Origin: Deltaproteobacteria bacterium
Lineage (GTDB): Bacteria; Desulfobacterota; DSM-4660; Desulfatiglandales; HGW-15
Assembly: GCA_030671095.1 (NCBI GenBank)
Contig: DAOVAK010000177.1
Coordinates: 1 to 6,252 of the forward strand
Reading direction: 5' to 3'
DNA length: 6,252 nt
Positions 1 through 6,176 of this stretch are shown here, in pieces. The position numbers and the translations under genes are program-made. How positions within the stretch are numbered: position 1 is the stretch's first letter; each line of letters opens with the position of its first letter. The notes below the pieces were generated by a model. That model did not search any database. It was not told where the DNA came from and saw only the letters and a program-made list of their open reading frames with translations.

Positions 1-1181
1 TGAAGGTTTTTGTGTTGGCTCTTCTGGTTTTGGCCTTGACAGTACCCCCGGTCATGGCCGCCGGACCGATCAAGGTCGGTATCATCCAGGGATTGAGCGG
101 CCCCTATGAGATATACGGAAAGGCCGAAGTCACCGGCTTTAAAATGGGGCTGGAATACTCCACCAATGGAACCAATAAAATCATCGGAAGGGATGTGAAG
201 CTATTCGTTGAGGACACACAGCTCAAGGCAGCGAGAGCCAAGATGCTCCTCACCAAACTCTATAGCGACGACAAGGTGGACCTGGCAATAGGACCAACGA
301 GCAGTGGCGTGGCTTTGGCCGTGCTTCCTGTGGCCCAACAGTTCAAGAAGATCCTCATCGTTGAGCCTGCGGTGGCAGACTCTATTACGGGCAAATTCTG
401 GAACCGTTACATATTTCGAACGGGTCGGAACTCCAGTCAAGATGCCATTTCCAATGCTGCGGCCATAGCCAAGCCCGGGGTTAGCATCGCCTGCATCGGA
501 CAGGACTATGCCTTTGGCCGGGACGGAATCGCAGCTTACAAGCGGGCAGCGGAGAACCTCGGTGCAAAGGTGGTCCATGAGGAGTTCTGCGACCCCAAGG
601 GAACAGATTTCACGGCACCGGTCCAAAAGATTATCGAGGCCCTGAGGGACAGGCCGAAGCCCAAGTATGTCTGGATCATCTGGGCTGGAAAGGGTGGTCC
701 TTTGCCCCAGTTGATGGCAGCCGGGCTCAACAAATACGGCATCGAGATTACCAGTGGAGGTAATGTCCTGGCAGCCCTCAAGCTGATGAAGCCGCTCAAG
801 GGGATGAAGGGTTCGATCTACTACTATTACGAGAACCCTAACAACCCGGTGAACGACTGGCTGGTGAAAGAACACTTAAAGCGCTTCAACGAGCCCCCGG
901 ATTTCTTCACGTGTGGAGGCTTTGCTGCAGCCAGCGCTGTGGTGACAGGCATCACAAAGGCAGGAAGCACAGACGCCGAGAAGCTCATCTCCACCATGGA
1001 AGGCATGGTGTTTATGACTCCAAAGGGAACGATGATCTTCCGAAAAGATGATCACCAGGCCCTTCAGTCCATGTTTGCATTCCAGCTCGATGTCAAACCG
1101 GATGTGGAGTGGGCTATCCCCGTGCTCCTGAGAGATATGTCCCCTGCGGAGACGGCCCCACCCATTATGAATAAACGATAA
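1..1181 (+). CDS. HAAT-family ABC transporter periplasmic substrate-binding protein (LivK/LivJ-like), 5' edge cut by one base
   Basis: Type 1 periplasmic binding protein that captures the ligand and delivers it to the LivHM channel. The window opens with TG in frame, followed by codons for K-V-F-V-L-A, so the natural start is almost certainly an ATG whose A is just outside. The GTG at 12 would remove the charged start of the signal peptide. From that ATG the protein is about 393 residues, usual for the family. Residues 1-20 form a Sec signal peptide with a V-M-A cleavage site before AGPIKVG. The mature part shows family landmarks: the first strand IKVGIIQGLSGPY, the GPTSSG ligand-loop motif (about 98-103), YIFRT (137-141) and QDYAFGRD (168-175). 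The C-terminal part has KGTMIFRKDDHQALQ and ends in ETAPPIMNKR. There is no lipobox cysteine, so it should be soluble in the periplasm of a Gram-negative cell. The bound ligand cannot be read from the sequence; branched-chain amino acids, amides or aromatic acids are all possible. Confidence 0.95.
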   Translation, partial: KVFVLALLVLALTVPPVMAAGPIKVGIIQGLSGPYEIYGKAEVTGFKMGLEYSTNGTNKIIGRDVKLFVEDTQLKAARAKMLLTKLYSDDKVDLAIGPTSSGVALAVLPVAQQFKKILIVEPAVADSITGKFWNRYIFRTGRNSSQDAISNAAAIAKPGVSIACIGQDYAFGRDGIAAYKRAAENLGAKVVHEEFCDPKGTDFTAPVQKIIEALRDRPKPKYVWIIWAGKGGPLPQLMAAGLNKYGIEITSGGNVLAALKLMKPLKGMKGSIYYYYENPNNPVNDWLVKEHLKRFNEPPDFFTCGGFAAASAVVTGITKAGSTDAEKLISTMEGMVFMTPKGTMIFRKDDHQALQSMFAFQLDVKPDVEWAIPVLLRDMSPAETAPPIMNKR

Positions 1182-1198
1182 GACGGGGTACGTTCACA

Positions 1199-1234
1199 TC
1201 AGACCCACCGGGCAATCTGCCCGCGTGGGTCTGA
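1199..1234 (+). promoter_or_regulatory. Strong stem-loop between the binding-protein gene and livG
   Basis: TCAGACCCAC (1199-1208) pairs perfectly with GTGGGTCTGA (1225-1234), and CGGGCA (1209-1214) with TGCCCG (1218-1223). That gives 16 base pairs, a 3-base loop and a single bulged C at 1224. It starts 17 bases after the binding-protein stop. No T-run follows directly (GGATGAAACAATTATTT), so it is not a textbook intrinsic terminator. In transporter operons a hairpin here commonly protects the upstream mRNA or causes partial termination, leaving more binding protein than membrane and ATPase subunits. That role is inferred. A leaky terminator is the main alternative. Confidence 0.7.
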
Positions 1235-1334
1235 GGATGAAACAATTATTTACTACGGAGAGCACTAAGTAATTTACTCTCAAGGCAACCATAACATCCT
1301 TAAGAAAAGCCTTGGAGGCCCCCACCGTTCACCG

Positions 1335-2111
1335 ATGATTGATAAGAACGCAGATCCCATCATAGAGACCAAAGACCTGACCATCCACTTTGGCGGGCAT
1401 GTGGCCGTGGACCATGTGAATCTCAGGATCGAGCCTTTCGTCCTGAAGTCCATTATCGGCCCGAACGGGGCGGGGAAGACCACCTTGTTCAACCTGATGA
1501 CCGGCCAGTACAGACCCACCGAGGGGAAGGTCTTCCTGAAGGGGAAGGATATTACCCATCTGGGCACGGCCCAAAGGACTCGCCTGGGAATGGGCCGAGC
1601 CTTTCAGCTGACCAATATATTTCCCCTTCTGAGTGTCCTGGAGAACGTGCGGGTTGCTATTCAGTCACGCAAGGGCTTTGGGTTGAACTTCTGGAGAAAC
1701 TACCTCCATTTCTCGGGGATAGAGGATGAGGCCTATTCCATCCTTAAGGATGTTCTCCTGGATGAAAAATGGGCTGTGCCAGCCAGCGCCCTGACCCATG
1801 GGGAACAGCGGAAACTTGAAATCGCCATCCTTCTTGCCCTCGAACCGGAGATTCTATTCCTTGACGAACCCACGGCCGGTATGTCTCAGGAGGAGGTTCC
1901 GGCCATTTTGGAAATACTTGAGAGGGTCAAGGAGGCCAGGGACCGGACCATGCTCCTGGTAGAGCACAAGATGGACATGATCATGACCCTGTCGGACACT
2001 ATCGCGGTCCTTCAGGAGGGAAGGCTGATAGCCGATGGTGATCCGGATGAGATCTACAGAAGTGAGGAGGTCCAGAAGGCCTATCTCGGTGGAGGGGCGA
2101 AACGTGAATGA
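1335..2111 (+). CDS. livG: HAAT-family ABC transporter ATP-binding protein LivG
   Basis: One of the two cytoplasmic ATPases that power the importer. All nucleotide-binding motifs are visible in the 258 residues: Walker A GPNGAGKTT (42-50), Q-loop Gln91 in RAFQ, signature LTHGEQRKLEIA (153-164), Walker B ILFLDEPT (173-180) with catalytic Glu178, D-loop AGMS, and switch His211 in LLVEHKMD. The GEQ form of the signature and the ending KAYLGGG are typical of LivG rather than LivF. The residue before GEQ is His, where Tyr is common. ATG at 1335 is the only sensible start: the frame is open back to about 1269 but offers no other ATG, GTG or TTG. The nearest Shine-Dalgarno-like run, TTGGAGG (1312-1318), lies 16 bases away, longer than ideal, so initiation may be modest. 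The 3' end overlaps livF by 8 bases, implying translational coupling. Confidence 0.96.
   Translation: MIDKNADPIIETKDLTIHFGGHVAVDHVNLRIEPFVLKSIIGPNGAGKTTLFNLMTGQYRPTEGKVFLKGKDITHLGTAQRTRLGMGRAFQLTNIFPLLSVLENVRVAIQSRKGFGLNFWRNYLHFSGIEDEAYSILKDVLLDEKWAVPASALTHGEQRKLEIAILLALEPEILFLDEPTAGMSQEEVPAILEILERVKEARDRTMLLVEHKMDMIMTLSDTIAVLQEGRLIADGDPDEIYRSEEVQKAYLGGGAKRE
2091..2095 (+). promoter_or_regulatory. Ribosome binding site that sets the livF start
   Basis: GGAGG lies inside the end of livG, 8 bases before the GTG at 2104. It supports GTG-2104 over the upstream in-frame starts at 2035 and 2089. Those would add an Arg-rich N-terminal extension not expected in LivF. Confidence 0.75.
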
Positions 2112-2826
2112 TATTATCTTGAAGGTTGAAGGGGCCCACACGTTTATCGGCCAGCACCATATCCTTCAAGGCATCTCTTTTGAGGCAAAGGCCGATGCAG
2201 TGACGGTCCTTATTGGTCGAAACGGGGCGGGCAAGAGCACAACTCTAAGGACCGTCATAGGCCTCCTTCCTTCCTCTGAGGGGAGGATCCTGTTCAAGGG
2301 GGAGGAGATTCAGAAGAAGAAGCCGTACGAGATCGCCCGAATGGGGATTGGCTTTGTCCCGGAAAACATGGGGATCTTTGCGGAGCTCACGGTGGAGGAA
2401 AACATGCGGGTGGCCATGCTTGTGGAGGACGAAACAACGGACCAAAGGCTGGAGAGAACCTTAGATATGTTCGCAGATCTTAGGAAGTTCTGGAAGGCCA
2501 AAGCAGGAAACCTGAGCGGTGGACAGAAACAGATGTTAGCCATTGCCAGGGCCATTGTGAATGAGACCTCTCTGCTCCTAATTGATGAACCCTCAAAGGG
2601 CCTTGCGCCCATCCTCGTGGATGCCCTCATCGAGGCGATCAACCAGATCAAGGAGCACAGTGTTGTTGTCCTGGTGGAGCAGAATTTTTTCATGGCAAGC
2701 TCTGTAGGAGATTATTACTACATCCTGGACGACGGGATGGTGGTCCACAGCGGCCTCATGGATAAGCTCGTCCTCGACGAGGAATTAAAGAGCAAGTATC
2801 TCGGTATCTCCAAAACGGAAGAGTAA
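2104..2826 (+). CDS. livF: HAAT-family ABC transporter ATP-binding protein LivF
   Basis: Second ATPase of the importer, expected to pair with LivG under the LivHM channel. From the GTG at 2104 it is 240 residues, close to the usual LivF length. Its beginning, NDIILKVEGAHTFIGQHHIL, fits the first strand and A-loop region of the family. Motifs: Walker A GRNGAGKST (38-46), signature NLSGGQKQM (136-144), Walker B LLLIDEP (157-163) with catalytic Glu162, then SKGLAP. Two motif positions differ from a generic ABC ATPase. The Q-loop site reads VPEN (Glu87), and the switch position is Gln193 in VLVEQN. The VEQN form, and Glu in place of Gln at VPE, are known in LivF proteins, so they identify the subfamily rather than indicate damage. 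A longer frame opens at 2035, but that part lies wholly inside livG. The gene ends 26 bases before livH. Confidence 0.95.
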   Translation: MNDIILKVEGAHTFIGQHHILQGISFEAKADAVTVLIGRNGAGKSTTLRTVIGLLPSSEGRILFKGEEIQKKKPYEIARMGIGFVPENMGIFAELTVEENMRVAMLVEDETTDQRLERTLDMFADLRKFWKAKAGNLSGGQKQMLAIARAIVNETSLLLIDEPSKGLAPILVDALIEAINQIKEHSVVVLVEQNFFMASSVGDYYYILDDGMVVHSGLMDKLVLDEELKSKYLGISKTEE

Positions 2827-2852
2827 GCGCGAAGAAAAAGGAGCGATCTCTA

Positions 2853-3842
2853 ATGGCAGAGACCACGTTTAGGCGTTGGGGTCGAGAGCTTACCATAGCA
2901 GGCGCAATTGTTCTCTTTCTCCTTCCCCTCATCGGGATCCCTGGGAAGACCTACCTGACCCTCACTATCGCGGGCCTTGCCATGGGCATGCTTGTATTCC
3001 TTGTGGCCTCCGGCGTTAGCATCATATTCGGTCTCATGGATGTCATCAACTTTGCCCACGGGGCACTGTTTGCATGGGGAGCCTATGTGGGATTCACCGT
3101 CTTTAAACACCTGATGAAATGGGTGGAGGCGGATTCGGTCCTTCAGAATCTCGCGGTCTTCTTCTTAGCCATTGTCGCTGCCATGGTGGTGGTCGCCCTT
3201 TTGGGGATAGTCCTGGAAAGGGTAATCGTCCGTCGCGTGTATGGGTTCCACCTTTTTCAGATCCTCATAACCTTCGGTGCCACAATCGTTCTTGTGGAGC
3301 TTATTCGCGTATTCTGGGGGCCTAACGACGAGGTGATGACCGTACCCCTGACGTTTTACGGAAACTGGGATGTTTTTGATATCATCGTCGACAGATATCG
3401 GGTCATATGCATCGTCATCGGTCTCATCGTATACGGCGTGATTCAGCTCATACTCAAAAAAACAAAATTAGGGATGATCGTGCGTGCGGGTGTGGAGGAT
3501 CGGGAAATGGTCCAGGCCATGGGACATAATATTTTTCTGCTTTTCACGGGCGTGTTTGCGGTTGGTGCAGGCCTGGCGGCCCTGGGAGGGTTGGCCATGT
3601 CCATATTCAGCCTCCAGGTGTATCCAGACATGGGAGGCACCTACCTCCTCTTTGCATTTATCGTGGTGATCATCGGGGGCCTGGGAAGTGTAACGGGTTC
3701 GCTGGTGGGGGCCCTGATCGTTGGACTAGCTTACAACTATGTGGCCTACCTGGTCCCCTGGGCCGCTGCGGGCGTCAACATCATGATTATGATCATCATT
3801 CTTCTCATTCGGCCCACAGGTCTTTTCCCGGCAGGGAAGTAG
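2853..3842 (+). CDS. livH: HAAT-family ABC transporter permease LivH
   Basis: First inner-membrane channel subunit. The 329 residues are strongly hydrophobic, with about eight membrane segments (roughly 13-30, 36-60, 98-125, 134-153, 184-202, 227-252, 262-298, 303-320). Family signs are GVSIIFGLMDVINFAHGALFA around 54-74, where INFAHG is the LivH hallmark. A cytoplasmic coupling-loop segment RAGVEDREMVQAMG (211-224) should contact the ATPases. The late glycine-rich stretch GGLGSVTGSLVGALIVG (275-291) and the ending RPTGLFPAGK are also characteristic. The N-terminus runs some 20-30 residues longer than compact LivH proteins, with a basic start (FRRWGRE) before the first helix. ATG-2853 has a clear AAGGAG (2838-2843) 9 bases upstream. 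It lies between livF and livM with short spacers, so it is surely in the same transcript. Confidence 0.96.
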   Translation: MAETTFRRWGRELTIAGAIVLFLLPLIGIPGKTYLTLTIAGLAMGMLVFLVASGVSIIFGLMDVINFAHGALFAWGAYVGFTVFKHLMKWVEADSVLQNLAVFFLAIVAAMVVVALLGIVLERVIVRRVYGFHLFQILITFGATIVLVELIRVFWGPNDEVMTVPLTFYGNWDVFDIIVDRYRVICIVIGLIVYGVIQLILKKTKLGMIVRAGVEDREMVQAMGHNIFLLFTGVFAVGAGLAALGGLAMSIFSLQVYPDMGGTYLLFAFIVVIIGGLGSVTGSLVGALIVGLAYNYVAYLVPWAAAGVNIMIMIIILLIRPTGLFPAGK

Positions 3843-3854
3843 CGAGGTACAAGT

Positions 3855-4952
3855 ATGGCGGAACCAACACCGGTTCAGATTTTCCATACAGAAGAAAAGA
3901 GGATGCAGTACAGGAGTGGCAGCTTTTTTCTCAGGGTCGGCCTCTTGGTCCTTTTCCTTGTGGTACCCTTTCTGTTTCCCTCGTTCAAGACAGTTGATCT
4001 CGCCATGCAGATCATCATGTTCGCAACCCTTGTGGCAAGTTTTGATATCCTGCTCGGGTATACGGGGATCCTCTCCTTTGGCCATGGCATGTTTTTCGGC
4101 ATCGGGGCTTACTGTGTGGCGTTTCTCATTGGCAAGTACGGGATGCCCTCCTACTTTAATCTGGCCCTGGGTTTTATTACGGCCGCGGTCGTCGCCTCCG
4201 CCCTGGCCCTGCTCATCAGCTTTCTCTCCCTGCGCGTCAAGGCTATTTTCTTTGCCATGATTACCCTGGCCATCGCGGAGTTAGCCATAGTCCTAGCCAC
4301 CAAGCTCAGCGGTTTTTCAGGAGGGGAAGATGGAATCAGTATCTTTATGCCTGGGATCTTCGCAGTGTCCTTCACTATGGGCGACTTAATGGGACTTGAG
4401 ATTACAGGTAGGGTAGTAACCTACTATTTTATTCTTCTTTTCTGCCTCGGGCTCTTTTTGGCGATGCTCCGCTTCACCCATTCCCCATTGGGTCGGGTCT
4501 TACAGGCGATACGAGATAATACCCAAAGGGCAGAGGCCCTTGGTTACAAGACCTTCCTGTTCCAGGCCATTTCAATCACCTTTGGATGCGTGGTGGCCAG
4601 CATCATTGGCGGGTTATATGCCATGTGGGTCGCATATGTGAATCCGGAGTCGTGCCTGGGTGTTTTGACGATCATGCTCGATGTCCTGCTTATGGTCATC
4701 ATCGGAGGAATGGGGACCCTGTACGGAGGGATCGTGGGCGCGGCCTTCCTGAAGATTAGCCAGACCTTCCTGCCTGACCTTCAGAATTTGGCAAAGGGGC
4801 TCCTTCCGCATGCTGAGTTCTTGCATAATATCCTGGAACGATGGCTTCTTCTCTTTGGGATACTCTTTATCCTGGTCGTAGTCTTTTTCCCCAAAGGGGT
4901 GATTGGGTCAGTGCGGGATTACATGGCTGGCCGGAATCGGGTTCTTGGGTGA
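3855..4952 (+). CDS. livM: HAAT-family ABC transporter permease LivM
   Basis: Second channel subunit, partner of LivH. The 365 residues carry about nine membrane segments. Hallmarks are GYTGILSFGHGMFFGIGAY (68-86), the LivM counterpart of the LivH INFAHG region, and SGFSGGEDGI (152-161), a loop close to the family pattern TGGxxGI. RVLQAIRDNTQRAEALGY (214-231) is the coupling loop to the ATPase. GGMGTLYGGIVGA (284-296) and FFPKGVIG (344-351) close the pattern. ATG-3855 lies 12 bases after livH, with GCGAGGT at 3842-3848 as ribosome site. An in-frame ATG at 3903 would trim a hydrophilic 16-residue tail but has no well-spaced ribosome site. After this gene the tight spacing of the operon ends, with 170 bases before the hydrolase. 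Confidence 0.96.
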   Translation: MAEPTPVQIFHTEEKRMQYRSGSFFLRVGLLVLFLVVPFLFPSFKTVDLAMQIIMFATLVASFDILLGYTGILSFGHGMFFGIGAYCVAFLIGKYGMPSYFNLALGFITAAVVASALALLISFLSLRVKAIFFAMITLAIAELAIVLATKLSGFSGGEDGISIFMPGIFAVSFTMGDLMGLEITGRVVTYYFILLFCLGLFLAMLRFTHSPLGRVLQAIRDNTQRAEALGYKTFLFQAISITFGCVVASIIGGLYAMWVAYVNPESCLGVLTIMLDVLLMVIIGGMGTLYGGIVGAAFLKISQTFLPDLQNLAKGLLPHAEFLHNILERWLLLFGILFILVVVFFPKGVIGSVRDYMAGRNRVLG

Positions 4953-5001
4953 GATCGGCTCTTTTGTCTTGAGGATTGCCTGGTGGGGATCCTTCATGAT
5001 G

Positions 5002-5047
5002 GGCGGTCTTCTGGTTCGAGCTCTGAATTTTCCGGATACCGCCTTTT
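5002..5047 (+). terminator. Possible terminator or attenuator between livM and the hydrolase gene
   Basis: GGCGGT (5002-5007) is the exact reverse complement of ACCGCC (5038-5043), and TTTT follows at once (5044-5047). Inside, CTGG (5011-5014) can pair with CCGG (5032-5035) using one G-U, and TTC (5015-5017) with GAA (5025-5027). The outer stem is GC-rich, but the loop is large and the T-run short, so termination would be partial at best. It could lower hydrolase expression relative to the transporter. The rest of 4953-5122 shows no convincing promoter or gene. Confidence 0.35.
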
Positions 5048-5108
5048 GCGCAAACTCAGGGCGAATGGCTGCGGCCAAGGGCCCAACTATGCACAGAAGA
5101 AATAAGCC

Positions 5109-5115
5109 AAAGGAG
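5109..5115 (+). promoter_or_regulatory. Ribosome binding site of the hydrolase gene
   Basis: AAAGGAG ends 7 bases before ATG-5123. It is one of the best ribosome sites in the window and fixes the hydrolase start. It suggests the gene is translated independently despite the gap after livM. Confidence 0.75.
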
Positions 5116-5122
5116 AACAATC

Positions 5123-5977
5123 ATGTCTGAGCCGATCATGAAAAAGGCCAAGGGAGACGGGGTGGAGATCCAACTGGCCATCTGGGAGGGGACGGGTAAG
5201 CAGATCCTTTGCGTTCACGGCATCACTGCTAACTGCCGCTGCTGGGATGTGATTGCTTCGGCATTGGCCCCGAGACACCGGGTCCTTGCCATGGATCTAA
5301 GAGGAAGGGGTCTCTCGGATAAGCCTCCTACGGGATACTCCTGGGAACAGCATCTTCGGGATATTCGTTGCCTGATGGATGACATGGGGCTGGAGCGAGC
5401 TGTGCTCATGGGACATTCTTTGGGTGCCTTCATCTGCCTGGCCTTCGGGGCCCAACACCCAGAACGAGTCGACCGCATCATTCTGATCGACGGGGGAGGA
5501 AAGCTCTCAGAGGCACAGATGGATAAAGTCTTCGCAGGAATCAAACCAGCATTGGACCGTCTAGGGCAGGTTTTTCCCTCTTCCGATGCCTACATAGAGA
5601 CCATGAAACAGGCGCCCTATATTCAGCCCTGGTCTTCTGTTATAGAGGGCTACTATCGCTACGAGTTAAAAAAAGTTGAGGGTGGAGTGAGCCCCAACAT
5701 CCAGCCAGCCCACATCCAGGAGGAGTCTTCAAACATAAGGAAGGTGGAGCCCGACGCATTCTATCCAAAGGTCTTTGGTAAGGTCTTGATCCTACGGGCG
5801 ACGAAGGGGCTCCTGAGCCAGAACGATCTCCTGTTACCTGAGGCGGTTGTGGAAAGGATGGTACGGGAGATCCCCAACGCTCGGCGAGTGGACGTGGAGG
5901 GCACCAATCATTACGCGATAGTCTTTCAACCCAATGAGGTGAGGGACCGCGCGATCAGGGCCTTCCTGGAAGAGTAG
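5123..5977 (+). CDS. Alpha/beta-fold hydrolase
   Basis: A 284-residue cytoplasmic enzyme with no signal peptide or membrane helix. The fold is clear in order: HG oxyanion motif in LCVHGITAN (29-37), the MDLRGRGLSDKP turn (57-68), the nucleophile elbow GHSLGA with Ser99 (97-102), then LIDGGG after the next strand. A variable cap covers about 125-215, followed by VLILRATKGLLSQND with Asp235 as likely acid, and GTNHYAIV with catalytic His263. The Ser-Asp-His triad therefore looks complete, and the length is normal for single-domain hydrolases of the esterase, lactonase and C-C hydrolase kind. The substrate cannot be assigned: no diagnostic epoxide hydrolase or dehalogenase nucleophile (Asp) is present, since Ser occupies that site. 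It is collinear with the liv genes and probably co-transcribed, perhaps through a leaky hairpin. I infer that it processes the imported compound or a downstream intermediate. Confidence 0.93.
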   Translation: MSEPIMKKAKGDGVEIQLAIWEGTGKQILCVHGITANCRCWDVIASALAPRHRVLAMDLRGRGLSDKPPTGYSWEQHLRDIRCLMDDMGLERAVLMGHSLGAFICLAFGAQHPERVDRIILIDGGGKLSEAQMDKVFAGIKPALDRLGQVFPSSDAYIETMKQAPYIQPWSSVIEGYYRYELKKVEGGVSPNIQPAHIQEESSNIRKVEPDAFYPKVFGKVLILRATKGLLSQNDLLLPEAVVERMVREIPNARRVDVEGTNHYAIVFQPNEVRDRAIRAFLEE

Positions 5978-6116
5978 TTGCACAGAAAGTTCCCCCGCCT
6001 TTTCATTATTAGATAAGTCAAGACAAGATTTATGCTGTGGCGCTATCAAAGTATGTAACAGGGTGAACCGAATCCTTGAGCCTTTTGCCTTTAGCCTCCA
6101 GTGGTTACATAGTATC

Positions 6117-6146
6117 AAAAAAAACCACATATTGTGTTATTTTTTT
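6117..6146. terminator. A8...T7 weak hairpin, possible two-way terminator or promoter-upstream element
   Basis: Eight A (6117-6124) and seven T (6140-6146) flank CACA (6126-6129) and TGTG (6133-6136), which can pair across a 3-base loop. The A and T tracts extend the stem with two mismatches. An A-run before and a T-run after is the layout of a bidirectional intrinsic terminator, but the GC core is only four pairs. The T-tract ends just before the -35 box at 6148, so an UP-element or DNA-bending role is an equal alternative. Confidence 0.3.
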
Positions 6147-6147
6147 C

Positions 6148-6176
6148 TTGACATACAATATAGACAGTCATATGCT
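6148..6176 (+). promoter_or_regulatory. Sigma-70 type promoter reading rightward out of the window
   Basis: A perfect TTGACA (6148-6153) and TATGCT (6171-6176, four of six consensus bases including TA...T) are separated by exactly 17 bases. AT-rich tracts lie directly upstream. Transcription would start near 6183, after the hydrolase gene, and run into whatever follows the window. The -35 box is part of an inverted repeat, so the promoter may be regulated. Confidence 0.6.

Noticed and set aside
201..875. A 224-codon open frame on the minus strand
   Set aside because: It lies wholly opposite the well-supported binding-protein gene, has no recognisable domain, and is explained by the codon bias of the plus-strand gene.
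1254..1278. TACGGAG followed by ACTAAGTAA, like a ribosome site for a lost or tiny leader gene before livG
   Set aside because: No ATG, GTG or TTG stands at a usable distance, and the small palindrome AGTAATTTACT is too short to interpret.
2353..2370. Missing Q-loop glutamine (VPEN) in LivF as a sign of an inactive ATPase
   Set aside because: Glu at this place and Gln in the switch motif (VEQN) occur in functional LivF proteins; Walker A, Walker B and signature motifs are intact.
4903..5130. A 75-codon plus-strand frame from within livM to the hydrolase start
   Set aside because: It starts at a TTG inside livM with no ribosome site, lacks a recognisable domain and crosses the hairpin region. 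An internal ATG near 4997 is also unsupported. Its end overlapping the hydrolase ATG looks accidental.
5834..6130. A 98-codon minus-strand frame overlapping the hydrolase 3' end
   Set aside because: Two thirds or so of it is antisense to conserved hydrolase sequence including the catalytic histidine, it has no ribosome site, and its residues show no family pattern.
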